64,000 nucleotides of DNA from an uncultured Acetatifactor sp. Its GTDB lineage: Bacteria; Bacillota; Clostridia; Lachnospirales; Lachnospiraceae. Shown here in pieces: positions 9,029-17,096 of the stretch. The translations under genes and the position numbers were made by a program. The notes beneath the pieces are model-generated. The model was not told the DNA's origin and made no database searches. It saw only the letters and a program-made list of their open reading frames with translations. Position 1 is the stretch's first letter. The number at the start of each line of letters is the position of its first letter. The stretch is from assembly GCA_947594835.1 (NCBI GenBank), contig CANQEH010000003.1, forward strand, positions 62,001 to 126,000, in the 5' to 3' direction.

Positions 9029-10744
9029 TCACTCTTTAAAATAAGCCACTATTTCCGCCAGTTCTGTGGCCAGCGCACTGATCTCCTGGGTGGAACCGTT
9101 CAGCTGCTCCATGGACGCCACCATCATGTTGGCCGATGCTGTTGTCTGCTGGCTGGACGCCGCGTTCTCCTCGGACAGGGCGGACAGGTTCTCCACGATG
9201 CCCTCGATGGTCTTGCGGATATCGTTGATCTTTCTGATCTCCGCCTGCACAGCCAGGGTGTTCTCAAACATCTTGTTGACGTTCTGAAGCACAGTGTCAA
9301 AGTCTTTTCTGGTGGTCTCCAGCTTGTCGATCTGCTTTCTGGTATTGTCGTTGAGAAGCGCCGTCAGATCGGAGGTTTCGGAAATATTTTCCACCAGTTC
9401 CTTGATGATCTCCTCAATCTCTGCCGCAGACCTGGAACTGTCGTCGGCAAGCTTGCCTACCTCCAGCGCCACCACGCCGAAGCCTTTGCCCTGCTCTCCT
9501 GCCCTTGCCGCCTCAATGGAAGCGTTTAAGGACAGCAGGTTGGTCTGGGAGGCAATGTCGGAAATCACGTTCACCACCTCCTGGATACGGGAGGCAGCGT
9601 TTACATTTGTCTCAGACTGCTTCACGATCTTCTCCACAGAGACCTTGGTCTCCATGTTGATGCTGATCAGCTCCTCCATAGCGGTTTCCGCGCTTCTGCT
9701 GGTCTCCTTGGACAGCTGCGCCGCGGACGCCAGGCCGTTGATATCGGAGACAATGGTCTCGATGGAGCTGCCCATCTCCGCAATGTTGGTTGCGGCTTCC
9801 TGGGTATCGTTGGCCTGGGAGGTCGCCCCGTTTGCCACATCCTCGATGGCGGTGGAAACCTCTCCGATGGAGATGTTCGTCCTGTCTGCCACCGATGCCA
9901 GCATATCGGAATTCTGCTTCATCACGTCGGAACTGCTGCGGATCTGCTTCGTGATATCGGAAAACCGCTCCGCCATGCTGTTGATGCTCCTTGCCAGAAG
10001 CCCCAGCTCGTCCTTTTCGTTGAATCTGCCCACCTCAGCGTGCGCGTTCAGATTGCCGGACGCCAGGGTCACCACTGCGTCCACGCAGTTGTTGATGGCC
10101 TTTACCAGCGCAAGGGTAATCATGGACACGATCACCACATCAAGGACGATGAGCAGGACAGCCACCACCGCCACCGCCAGAATCGCGCTGTTGATCATTC
10201 TCAGCACATCCACCCTGGGCGCGCCCACAAAGAACATACCCACAATGGAGCCGTCCGAATTGGTCAGGGGCGTGTAATAGCTGAAGTATTCCTCATTGTT
10301 GATCACCGTGTTGGTGGAAAAATAAGTCTTGCCCTGCTTCAATACGGTGTCGATGGCCTCCTGGCCCGCCTGGGTGCCGACAAACCGGGAACCGTCGTCC
10401 CCCAGCACCGTGGTCATCCGGCGGGTGTCGCCATAGAAAATGGTGATGTGGGTGCCGTTTTTCTCCTTCAGGGCATCCAGCATACCATATGTCCCATAGA
10501 GATCATGGCCGCCCTTGGTAAAAGCGCCCGACGCCTCGTCATAAGCCCAATCCCCCTCGTAGAGCGTGCCGTAAGCATACGCCAGGGATTCCCCCACATC
10601 GCTCAGCCGGGATTCCGCCATGTCCTGCAGGTTGGAGTTCATCTTGCTGATGCTCATAAACATGATCCACAATCCAACAAGGAGCACCGGCGCCACAGTC
10701 AACAGATACAGTTTTGTCTTTAGTCCGCTTACTTTCTTTTCCAC
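9029..10744 (-). CDS. methyl-accepting chemotaxis protein
   Basis: A membrane receptor of 571 residues. TM1 (about 5-28) is followed by an extracellular Cache-like sensor (about 30-180, with [14 protein letters not shown] and [22 protein letters not shown]), TM2 (about 183-210), a HAMP linker, and the cytoplasmic signalling domain with the conserved hairpin tip [20 protein letters not shown]. The start is taken as the GTG at 10744, nine bases after AAGGAGG; the track TTG at 10753 directly abuts that site. Family knowledge: single-Cache receptors often bind small carboxylates. The ligand here is unknown. No other chemotaxis gene is in the window. Confidence 0.92.
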   Translation of the reverse strand: MEKKVSGLKTKLYLLTVAPVLLVGLWIMFMSISKMNSNLQDMAESRLSDVGESLAYAYGTLYEGDWAYDEASGAFTKGGHDLYGTYGMLDALKEKNGTHITIFYGDTRRMTTVLGDDGSRFVGTQAGQEAIDTVLKQGKTYFSTNTVINNEEYFSYYTPLTNSDGSIVGMFFVGAPRVDVLRMINSAILAVAVVAVLLIVLDVVIVSMITLALVKAINNCVDAVVTLASGNLNAHAEVGRFNEKDELGLLARSINSMAERFSDITKQIRSSSDVMKQNSDMLASVADRTNISIGEVSTAIEDVANGATSQANDTQEAATNIAEMGSSIETIVSDINGLASAAQLSKETSRSAETAMEELISINMETKVSVEKIVKQSETNVNAASRIQEVVNVISDIASQTNLLSLNASIEAARAGEQGKGFGVVALEVGKLADDSSRSAAEIEEIIKELVENISETSDLTALLNDNTRKQIDKLETTRKDFDTVLQNVNKMFENTLAVQAEIRKINDIRKTIEGIVENLSALSEENAASSQQTTASANMMVASMEQLNGSTQEISALATELAEIVAYFKE

Positions 10745-10803
10745 TTGGGTCAACCTCCTTGTGTCGAAATTTCTCTGTCGAGTCCCCCTCTGAAAGTAAT
10801 TCT

Positions 10804-10832
10804 ATTATATTAAAAAATTTGTCTAAATTCAA
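10804..10832 (-). promoter_or_regulatory. promoter of the chemotaxis receptor gene
   Basis: On the minus strand TTGAAT (10827-10832) and TATAAT (10804-10809) are separated by exactly 17 bases, about 60 bases upstream of the GTG. Confidence 0.7.
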
Positions 10833-10866
10833 TATGAAAATAGGGTTATTTGTTGTTTTTTTTGCC

Positions 10867-10911
10867 AAAAAGGGACGCCGGATTGTCAACCCGGCAATCC
10901 AGCGCCCCTTT
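10867..10911 (-). terminator. terminator after the PTPS-like gene
   Basis: On the minus strand an imperfect stem (AAAGGGGCGCTGGATTG with CAATCCGGCGTCCCTTT) is followed by a T-rich tract. Confidence 0.75.
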
Positions 10912-10937
10912 CCTATTTTCCTTCTATCAGCTTAAAC

Positions 10938-11501
10938 TTACTTCCGATATCCGCACTTGGGGCAGACGCCGTTTTCATCCAGCCGGACGCCGCACAGCGG
11001 GCAGCGGTCTGTCTCTTTCCCCGGCGCATACTCTTCCGTCGCGCCGTTTACGCCGCTGGTGAAGGTGATCTTCACAATGTTCAGCTTGTCTTTGAGCAGA
11101 TCATGAACAATCCTGATCATGCCCTCCACGGTCATCGTCTCTTTTGTCACAACCAGGCGGCAGTCGGGATAAGCCGTGGCAAGCTCCGTCTGAAAGGCCG
11201 GGCCTTTCTGTCTGTTTGTGGGTGTGCCGTCTTTGATGCCCTGTTCCTCATAGACCTTGCATATGGCGGGCAAAATCGGGTCGTCCTCCCGCAGGATCAG
11301 GGCGTGGTCAAAGTTCTGCAGAACCTCCCATGCGGTTTTCTTGATTTCATTGCAGGGAAACACCATGTTGACCCCTTCGTTGACGCTGTCCTCCACTTCC
11401 AGCGTCAGCACCCCCGTATGACCGTGCAGGTACTGCGCCTCTCCCTGAAAGCCATAAAATCTGTGCGCGTATTGCAGTTCAAAAGTTGTAAAGCTTCTCA
11501 T
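10938..11501 (-). CDS. 6-pyruvoyl-tetrahydropterin synthase/QueD-like protein with C-terminal zinc ribbon
   Basis: A 187-residue T-fold protein of the PTPS/QueD superfamily. The three zinc-binding histidines are visible in YAHRF and LHGHTG, an FDH segment matches the catalytic Asp-His, and TVEGM matches the pterin-anchoring Glu. The catalytic cysteine that sits four residues before HGH in QueD is alanine here (EAQYLHGH). The C-terminus carries an extra CPLC...CPKCG zinc ribbon. The usual 6-carboxytetrahydropterin synthase reaction is therefore doubtful. No queC, queE or queF is nearby. Start at 11501 (MRSFTTF), chosen for GAGGAGG just upstream. It is divergent from an AraC regulator. Confidence 0.8.
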   Translation of the reverse strand: MRSFTTFELQYAHRFYGFQGEAQYLHGHTGVLTLEVEDSVNEGVNMVFPCNEIKKTAWEVLQNFDHALILREDDPILPAICKVYEEQGIKDGTPTNRQKGPAFQTELATAYPDCRLVVTKETMTVEGMIRIVHDLLKDKLNIVKITFTSGVNGATEEYAPGKETDRCPLCGVRLDENGVCPKCGYRK

Positions 11502-11544
11502 CGTGATCCTCCTCTTTTCGATTTCCATTGACAGGCCCGTCAGG

Positions 11545-11607
11545 CTTTGATAGTATTTTAGTGTGTATCAAAGCAAAAATATAGCATTATTTTCTCTGGT
11601 TTTGATA
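11545..11607. promoter_or_regulatory. three TTTGATA boxes in the AraC/PTPS divergent promoter
   Basis: CTTTGATA (11545-11552) and TATCAAAG (11566-11573) form a perfect 8-base inverted repeat with a 13-base spacer. A third TTTGATA lies at 11601-11607. They sit between the two divergent starts and are candidate binding sites for the adjacent AraC-type regulator. Confidence 0.45.
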
Positions 11608-11657
11608 CGATTGTATTTTTATAAAATTTATTGAGAGAATTTGGAGGAAACTGCTCG

Positions 11658-12473
11658 ATGGTGGTGACTCTGGAATCCTTTGCACAGGAGGACAACCTCC
11701 ATGATCTGACGCACTGGCATGATGCGCTGGAAGTGATCCGGGTCGTGGAACATTCTATGTCCTGCGTCGTCAACGGAATCGAATATGTACTTCACAAGGA
11801 TGACATCTGTATCATCAATCATGGGCAGCTGCACCGCATCTGCTGTATCAGCGGGAAAAATTGCACCTTCCAGCGTCTCATGATCGATCCCTCCCTGTTC
11901 ACAGCGGATCGGACGGTCTATCAAAAATATCTCGCCCCGATGCTGACTGACGAGACCTTTGCCCACGTCCGCCTGAAAAGCGGGAACCGGATCGCCGCAG
12001 AGATTGTAAAGGTGATCGAAGAGATTGCCGATGTGGAGCGGCACGGCGCCGTGGCGTTTGAACTGCAGGTGCTCTCGCTGCTGTTTTTATTTTTCCAGCG
12101 CCTGTACCAATATTATTGTGCGCTGAAGGGACAGCCAGCCTCTCCCGTAAACCCGGATGTCTTGCTATACCGCCGGATCGCAGATTTCATCTACCAGAAT
12201 TATGGGGAAAAGCTCACGCTTGACGCCATTGCAGCCTCCGGGAATGTGAGCCGGAGCAAATGCTGCGCGGTGTTTAAGGAATACGCCGGGCACTCCCCCA
12301 TTGCATTTTTGAACCTCTACCGCCTGCAGGTCAGCGCCGGGCTGTTGAAGGATACCGCCGAGCCAATCGCTTCCATCGCAGCCGCCTGCGGCTTCGGTCA
12401 GCAGAGCTACTATAACCGGCTTTTTCTGCGGGAATACGGCGTGACGCCAAAAGAATACCGCGCCGCCTCCTGA
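11658..12473 (+). CDS. AraC family transcriptional regulator
   Basis: A 271-residue regulator. The N-terminal cupin-like sensor (with HWHDALEVIRV and NHGQLHRI) is followed by a C-terminal double helix-turn-helix (about 170-271) whose second helix pair ends in the signature AAACGFGQQSYYNRLFLREYGVTPKEYR. Cys-rich spots (CCIS, KCCAVF) are unusual but scattered. The ATG at 11658 lies 10 bases after GGAGG; the track start at 11631 is a TTG without a site. It is divergent from the PTPS-like gene, which is its likely target. The ligand is unknown. Confidence 0.9.
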   Translation: MVVTLESFAQEDNLHDLTHWHDALEVIRVVEHSMSCVVNGIEYVLHKDDICIINHGQLHRICCISGKNCTFQRLMIDPSLFTADRTVYQKYLAPMLTDETFAHVRLKSGNRIAAEIVKVIEEIADVERHGAVAFELQVLSLLFLFFQRLYQYYCALKGQPASPVNPDVLLYRRIADFIYQNYGEKLTLDAIAASGNVSRSKCCAVFKEYAGHSPIAFLNLYRLQVSAGLLKDTAEPIASIAAACGFGQQSYYNRLFLREYGVTPKEYRAAS

Positions 12474-12539
12474 CCAGGCCTTTTCCCATACTTTGCGGAA
12501 GCGGACGGTAAATTGGCCGTCTGGCCGGAAATTCCATTC

Positions 12540-12580
12540 AAAAAGCGCCCTGGGCATCTCTCGATACCCAGGGCGCTTTT
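12540..12580. terminator. bidirectional terminator
   Basis: The near-perfect stem AAAAAGCGCCCTGGG / CCCAGGGCGCTTTT lies between the convergent AraC and zinc-ribbon/TPR genes and has A- and T-rich flanks for both directions. Confidence 0.85.
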
Positions 12581-12598
12581 ACGCCGTCTTTGCCGTCA

Positions 12599-14662
12599 TC
12601 AGCCCGTGTAGGCGTATTCGTACGTCCATGTGCAGTCTTCCACATCGTCATAATAGCCGATGTCGGGCAGACCAGGCAGGTCAAGGCCAAGTCTTAGAAG
12701 CACCGAATATCCATTCCAGCTGGCCACGTTTCCAAAGCTATCATACGTTATCTTCCAACTGTCCTCCACTTGGCCGTCTCTGCCATACTCTGTTGCGCTG
12801 AGCACATTCCCGGAGGCGTCATAGGTGTATTCCTCCCAACTGCTCGCACTTCCGTCTGCACTATAATACCCTGTCCTGCGCAGCACATGGCCGTTGTCAT
12901 CATAGGTGTATTCCCTTCCCCACACGCCGCCATCCGCGTAATAGTTCATCTCACTAAGCATATGTCCAGAGTCGTCATAAACATATTCACCCCAACCAGT
13001 CACATCCCCATACTCGTCATAAAATGTAGAACTCATCATATGCCCGGAGTCGTCATAAGTATAGGTGTTATAACTATACCCATCTCCAGATCCAGATTTC
13101 AATAGATTCCCGTACTCGTCATAGGTCAGTTCATGAGTATCATATATGTTTCCATATTCGTCACAGTCATAGTATACCCAACTCCGCTGCTGCCCGGCCT
13201 CGTCATAGGTAGATTCGTCAGAGATATATGTATTCCCATACTTACCAAACCTATATTCAACTTTGCTCTGTACCTTTCCGTTCCCACCATAGGTATATTC
13301 ACACCAGGAGTCCACATCTCCATCCGAATCGTACCATGTGTCACTCAGTTCATTTCCGGCTTCGTCATAGGTGATCTCCCGATACAGATGATTGTTGGAT
13401 CCACTATAATAAGTAAGCCGCAGCAGCACCCCTTCTGGACTGTACTCCTTCATCGTCCTCAGTTGTCCTGCACGATCGTACTGGGACGCTTTTGTGACAC
13501 GGACATTTGCCACAACATACGCTTTCCTTTCTGTCAGCGCCTCGGAGCCTGTGGCTTCGATCCCGCTCTCCAGAATCTGGATGGCAGACAGGATATCCGA
13601 CGGCAGACTCGCATCCGCCCAGGCCAGGTACACCTGACTTTTCTCCTCCAGCAGGGCGGTATCCTGGGTCGCCTCATAGCCCTCCTCCAACAAGGCAAGA
13701 GCTGTCTCATATGCCCCCTGGGCCATGTCTTCCCGGGCCAAAGCCAGGTACACCTGGCCCTTTTTCTCCAGCAGGGCGGTATCCTGGGTCGCCTCATAGC
13801 CCTCCTGCAGCACGGCAAAGGCCGTCTCATAGTCCGACTGTCCTATATAATACTCTGCTTCCGCGCCGTACACCTCAGACCGCTTCTTTTCCAGGGCAAC
13901 GGAATCCGTCTCCTCTATCCCCTCCTCCAAGAGGGAATGAGCCCCGCTGTAATCCGCCTGTCCCACCAGTGTGTCCACGCCCAGGACGTAGGCTTCCTCC
14001 TGCTCTTTGGACGCTTCCTCCAGATACGCCTCTGCCGCATCCCCGTCCTCGTCATCCTCTGCCAGCTTTGCACCCTTCTTTAAAATTTTCAGGGCGTCCT
14101 CATATTTTCCCTGCGCCAGATAACACTCCGCCGAGCCCAGATACGCCTCCCACTGTGTCTCGTCCAACTCCAGGGCGTCCTTGTAGTGCTTCAGGGCGTC
14201 CCGGTACTCCTCCTCTTCCAGACAGGCCGCAGCCAGCTTCATGGCCTTTTTGCACTGGTATGTGTCACCGGTAAAGTACAAGAGACAGAAAAGCCCTGCG
14301 ATGACTGCCACCGTTGCCGTCGCTGCCAGGGCGATCCATTTCTTCTTTCCCGGCCGGCGCGCTGCCTTCGCCCCTGTCTGTGCGCTCTCTAAGGCGTCCA
14401 CGGATGCTGCCCCAGGCGCCTCCCCGGAGATAGCCGCAACCCCGCCTGCCAAGTCGCCTGCGGATGCACTCCCCAAAATGCCTGCGGACACACCTTCCTG
14501 CAGATCTCCAGACGCGCTCACAGGCCCGTCTTCTGGAATGCTCCCGGGCGTCCCCGCCTCCGGGACGGGCCCGGCTCCTTCCCATGCTCTCACCGCAGTC
14601 CCGCAGGCATCGCAGACTGTGGCTCCTTCCTTTAATTCATTCCCGCAATTTTCGCAGAACAT
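12599..14662 (-). CDS. zinc-ribbon, TPR and YD-repeat membrane protein of unknown function
   Basis: I recognise the domains but not the family. The N-terminus is a treble-clef zinc ribbon (MFCENCG...VCDACG, residues 1-21). An Ala/Gly/Pro-rich linker follows (about 25-105), then one membrane helix (about 108-130, WIALAATATVAVIAGLFCLLYF region), TPR-like helical repeats (about 135-375), and about 300 residues of YD/RHS-like repeats with a YDEAGN/YDDSGH pattern recurring every 20-25 residues. The topology places the ribbon inside and the TPR and YD parts outside. Two TPR units are nearly identical at DNA level. Start at 14662 (MFCENCG), set by GGAGGAGAGGAAAG; the track start adds 20 basic residues. 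It has no toxin core or secretion partner nearby. Confidence 0.8.
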   Translation of the reverse strand: MFCENCGNELKEGATVCDACGTAVRAWEGAGPVPEAGTPGSIPEDGPVSASGDLQEGVSAGILGSASAGDLAGGVAAISGEAPGAASVDALESAQTGAKAARRPGKKKWIALAATATVAVIAGLFCLLYFTGDTYQCKKAMKLAAACLEEEEYRDALKHYKDALELDETQWEAYLGSAECYLAQGKYEDALKILKKGAKLAEDDEDGDAAEAYLEEASKEQEEAYVLGVDTLVGQADYSGAHSLLEEGIEETDSVALEKKRSEVYGAEAEYYIGQSDYETAFAVLQEGYEATQDTALLEKKGQVYLALAREDMAQGAYETALALLEEGYEATQDTALLEEKSQVYLAWADASLPSDILSAIQILESGIEATGSEALTERKAYVVANVRVTKASQYDRAGQLRTMKEYSPEGVLLRLTYYSGSNNHLYREITYDEAGNELSDTWYDSDGDVDSWCEYTYGGNGKVQSKVEYRFGKYGNTYISDESTYDEAGQQRSWVYYDCDEYGNIYDTHELTYDEYGNLLKSGSGDGYSYNTYTYDDSGHMMSSTFYDEYGDVTGWGEYVYDDSGHMLSEMNYYADGGVWGREYTYDDNGHVLRRTGYYSADGSASSWEEYTYDASGNVLSATEYGRDGQVEDSWKITYDSFGNVASWNGYSVLLRLGLDLPGLPDIGYYDDVEDCTWTYEYAYTG
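13644..13810 (-). repeat. 120-base direct repeat inside the TPR region
   Basis: A stretch of more than 40 identical bases (TCTCCAGCAGGGCGGTATCC and onward) recurs exactly 120 bases later, encoding GYEATQDTALLE twice. This is a recent duplication of one 40-residue helical unit. Confidence 0.85.
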
Positions 14663-14859
14663 CTTTCCTCTCCTCCGTCCTTCGGGCTTTCCAGCCTTTT
14701 TCCCTGCCGTCCAACGATACATTTTGACAGCTTTAGCTTATCCCCCCTGCATATCTTTGTCAATCTTTTTTTACTTTTGGCGGAGGAGTGTTCTGCGCTG
14801 TCCTGCATATTCTGCTTCAGAATTTGCAGGTATTTCAGATGGCATATACAATATTTGTA

Positions 14860-14888
14860 TTGTCAGTCAGATATACTTATGATATACT
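14860..14888 (+). promoter_or_regulatory. toxin promoter
   Basis: TTGTCA (14860-14865) and TATACT (14883-14888) have exactly 17 bases between them. Transcription would start near 14895 and give a leader of about 80 bases before the mini-toxin. Confidence 0.7.
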
Positions 14889-14936
14889 ATGTGACATGGG
14901 AAACCAGAGAGCCAGGCGGCTTACCCTCTTTTCGAT

Positions 14937-14971
14937 GGAGGGGCTGACCCTCCAGACGAAAGAAAGGAGGG
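14937..14971 (+). promoter_or_regulatory. mutually exclusive hairpins masking the toxin ribosome site
   Basis: GGAGGG (14937-14942), CCCTCC (14948-14953) and GGAGGG (14966-14971) follow each other. The last one is the Shine-Dalgarno. CCCTCC can pair with either copy, so translation may switch between open and closed forms. Confidence 0.5.
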
Positions 14972-14977
14972 ATGCCA

Positions 14978-15067
14978 ATGATTACATATTCTGATCTGAT
15001 TCAGATAGGTATCTTCATTGTGGCCCTTGTGGGATTGTGTTATACAATCTTTCAGGGCAAAAAATAG
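14978..15067 (+). CDS. Hol_Tox-type small hydrophobic type I toxin
   Basis: A 29-residue peptide too short for the ORF track. It begins MITYSDLIQ, continues as a single hydrophobic helix (IGIFIVALVGLCYTIF) and ends in the short basic tail QGKK. This matches the family usually annotated as putative holin-like toxin in Firmicutes, whose members insert into the membrane. The ATG at 14978 is seven bases after AAAGGAGG; an in-frame ATG at 14972 is too close to that site. A promoter, a structured leader and a converging antisense RNA surround it, as expected for a type I toxin-antitoxin locus. Toxicity itself is inferred from the family. Confidence 0.8.
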   Translation: MITYSDLIQIGIFIVALVGLCYTIFQGKK

Positions 15068-15163
15068 CCGCCACTACTGCACTAGTGACGGCTGGTGCCT
15101 TAAGGCACTAAGCATATTGTCATTGTGAGGGTAGAGCCGCTTCTCTGGCTTTCCCTCTTTCTA
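15059..15163 (-). ncRNA. antisense RNA antitoxin
   Basis: The minus strand has a promoter at 15170-15198 and, about 100 bases on, a terminator hairpin AGCCGTCACTA / TAGTGGCGGCT followed by A and six Ts that fall at 15059-15064. The predicted RNA of about 105 bases is fully complementary to the toxin's last codons and 3' untranslated region and carries an internal perfect palindrome GTGCCTTAAGGCAC. This is the arrangement of txpA/RatA-like systems. Confidence 0.7.
15127..15160 (+). terminator. possible toxin mRNA terminator
   Basis: The stem GAGGG..AGCC / GGCT..CCCTC is followed by TTT. The tail is short, so this is a weak call. If it is used, the toxin mRNA spans nearly all of the antisense RNA. 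Confidence 0.4.
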
Positions 15164-15169
15164 TATCAC

Positions 15170-15198
15170 AATATAACACAAACCCTCTATGATTGCAA
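15170..15198 (-). promoter_or_regulatory. antisense RNA promoter
   Basis: On the minus strand TTGCAA (15193-15198) and TATATT (15170-15175) are separated by exactly 17 bases and point into the toxin 3' region. Confidence 0.7.
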
Positions 15199-15232
15199 GC
15201 GCCATTTGTCTATCATGAGGCGGCATAAATTC

Positions 15233-15269
15233 AGGGCTCCCGCCGACCATTCATGTCAGCGGAAGCCCT
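15233..15269 (-). terminator. hairpin after the GGGtGRT gene
   Basis: AGGGCT-CCGC / GCGG-AGCCCT arms around a 15-base loop, with a modest T-rich tail on the minus strand, 18 bases past the stop. Confidence 0.5.
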
Positions 15270-15286
15270 TGATTTTACGCTATTTC

Positions 15287-16297
15287 TTAGAAACGGCCAG
15301 CCTTCGCCGCTTCCTCAATGGACACGGCCACAGCCACGGTAGCGCCCACCATAGGGTTGTTGCCCATTCCGATCAGGCCCATCATCTCTACATGGGCGGG
15401 AACGGAGGAAGATCCTGCAAACTGCGCGTCGGAGTGCATACGGCCTAAGGTGTCGGTGAAGCCGTAGGATGCAGGGCCTGCCGCCATGTTGTCGGGATGC
15501 AGGGTGCGCCCGGTGCCGCCGCCGGAGGCAACGGAGAAGTACTTCTTGCCGGCTTCCGTCCTCTCCTTCTTATAGGTGCCTGCCACGGGGTGCTGGAACC
15601 GGGTGGGGTTGGTGGAGTTGCCGGTGATGGAAACGTCCACGTTCTCTTTCCACATGATGGCAACGCCCTCGGGCACGGAGTTTGCGCCGTAGCAGTTTAC
15701 CTTGGAGCGGAGCCCGTCAGAGTAAGGGATGCGCTCGATTTCCTTCACCGTGTTGGTGTAAGGATCGTACTCCGTCTCCACGAAAGTAAAGCCGTTGATA
15801 CGGGAAATGATCTTTGCTGCGTCTTTTCCAAGGCCGTTTAAGATAACCCGCAGGGGTTTCTGGCGAACCTTGTTTGCCTTCTCTGCGATACCGATTGCGC
15901 CCTCTGCAGCTGCAAAGGACTCATGGCCTGCCAGGAAGCAGAAGCAGTCGGTGTCCTCCTCCAGGAGCATCTTGCCCAGATTGCCATGGCCCAGACCCAC
16001 CTTACGGGTGTCTGCAACGGAGCCGGGGATGCAGAATGCCTGAAGCCCCTCGCCGATGGCTGCCGCAGCCTCGGATGCCTTTCTTGCGCCCTTTTTGATG
16101 GCGATGGCAGCGCCTACGGTATAAGCCCAGCAGGCGTTCTCAAAGCAGATGGGCTGAATCTTCTTCACCTGCTCGTAAACGTCCAGGCCGGCGTCCTTGG
16201 TGATCTTCTCCGCTTCTTCGATCGAGGAGATGCCATAGCTGTTCAACACTTCGTTGATCTTATCGATACGTCTTTCATATGATTCAAATAAAGCCAT
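15287..16297 (-). CDS. GGGtGRT protein
   Basis: A 336-residue protein carrying the family-naming motif GGGTGRTLHPDN near residue 260 and a Gly-rich C-terminus (GLIGMGNNPMVGATVAVAVS). The family is widespread in anaerobic Firmicutes and has no established reaction. It repeatedly sits next to an NifU/IscU-like Fe-S scaffold gene, as it does here, 21 bases downstream of one. Several conserved Cys (PICFENACWAY, CFCFLAGHE) could bind a metal or cluster, which is inference. The ATG at 16297 follows GGAGGACAGG. It ends the argH-to-GGGtGRT run of minus-strand genes. Confidence 0.9.
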   Translation of the reverse strand: MALFESYERRIDKINEVLNSYGISSIEEAEKITKDAGLDVYEQVKKIQPICFENACWAYTVGAAIAIKKGARKASEAAAAIGEGLQAFCIPGSVADTRKVGLGHGNLGKMLLEEDTDCFCFLAGHESFAAAEGAIGIAEKANKVRQKPLRVILNGLGKDAAKIISRINGFTFVETEYDPYTNTVKEIERIPYSDGLRSKVNCYGANSVPEGVAIMWKENVDVSITGNSTNPTRFQHPVAGTYKKERTEAGKKYFSVASGGGTGRTLHPDNMAAGPASYGFTDTLGRMHSDAQFAGSSSVPAHVEMMGLIGMGNNPMVGATVAVAVSIEEAAKAGRF

Positions 16298-16318
16298 TTT
16301 TCCTGTCCTCCTTCACCT

Positions 16319-17009
16319 TTATTCTTTTCTGGGGTCGATAATCTTCACAGCATCGTCCACACGGCCGTACTGACCCTTTGCCTTCTCCCATGCGGTGTTA
16401 GGGTCGTCGCCCTTCTTGATGAAGTCGGTCATTTTCCCAAGGCTTACGAACTGATAGCCGATGATCTGGTCGTCCTTGTCCAGGGCGATCCCGGTCACAT
16501 AGCCCTCTGCCATCTCCAGATAGCGGGGGCCCTTCGCCAGGGTGCCGTACATGGTGCCCACCTGGCTTCTCAAGCCCTTGCCCAGATCCTCCAGACCTGC
16601 GCCCACAGGAAGGCCTTCCTCAGAAAATGCGCTCTGGGAACGTCCGTACACAATCTGTAAAAACAGCTCTCTCATAGCGGTGTTGATGGCGTCGCACACC
16701 AGGTCGGTATTGAGGGCTTCCATCGGTAAGCCCGGGAAGGATTTCAGCCGCCATAGCCGCGGAATGGGTCATACCGGAACAGCCGATGGTCTCTACCAGC
16801 GCCTCCTGGATGATGCCCTCCTTTACGTTCAAGGACAGCTTGCACGCGCCCTGCTGGGGAGCACACCAACCTACACCATGTGTAAAGCCGGAGATGTCTT
16901 CCACTCTTTTGGCCTGAACCCATTTTGCTTCTTCGGGAATGGGTGCGCAGCCATGATGTACGCCCTGCGCTACGGGACACATTTCTTCAACTTCCTTTGA
17001 ATAAATCAT
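16319..17009 (-). pseudogene. Fe-S cluster assembly scaffold protein, frameshifted
   Basis: Two overlapping frames encode one familiar protein of about 230 residues. The first (from the ATG at 17009, after AAAGGAGAT) gives MIYSKEVEEMC...HGVGWCAPQQGACKL...ETIGCSGMTHSAAMAAEILPGLT. The second picks up as MEALNTDLVCDAINTAMRE and runs to 16319. The switch lies near 16722-16727 (CTTACCGATGGAAGCC on the coding strand): by comparison with the remembered family consensus PGKTxLEALNTD, two bases appear missing. No slippery heptamer is present. The conserved cysteines C-A-P and IGCSGM fit the NifU/IscU-like scaffold that partners GGGtGRT. It may be a true mutation, an assembly error, or translation restarting at the ATG. 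Confidence 0.8.
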
Positions 17010-17096
17010 GTGAAATCTCCTTTCAATATGTATCTACGCTATTATTTTATCAGTGATTTTGACAAAATAATATCATTCGGGTACATTCTCTCATAT

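Noticed and set aside
14788-14994. 68-residue plus-strand ORF upstream of the toxin
   Set aside because: It overlaps the toxin promoter and leader, and its frame has no family resemblance.
16700-16740. programmed ribosomal frameshift
   Set aside because: No slippery heptamer at the break. A real or artefactual indel, or restart at the ATG, is simpler.
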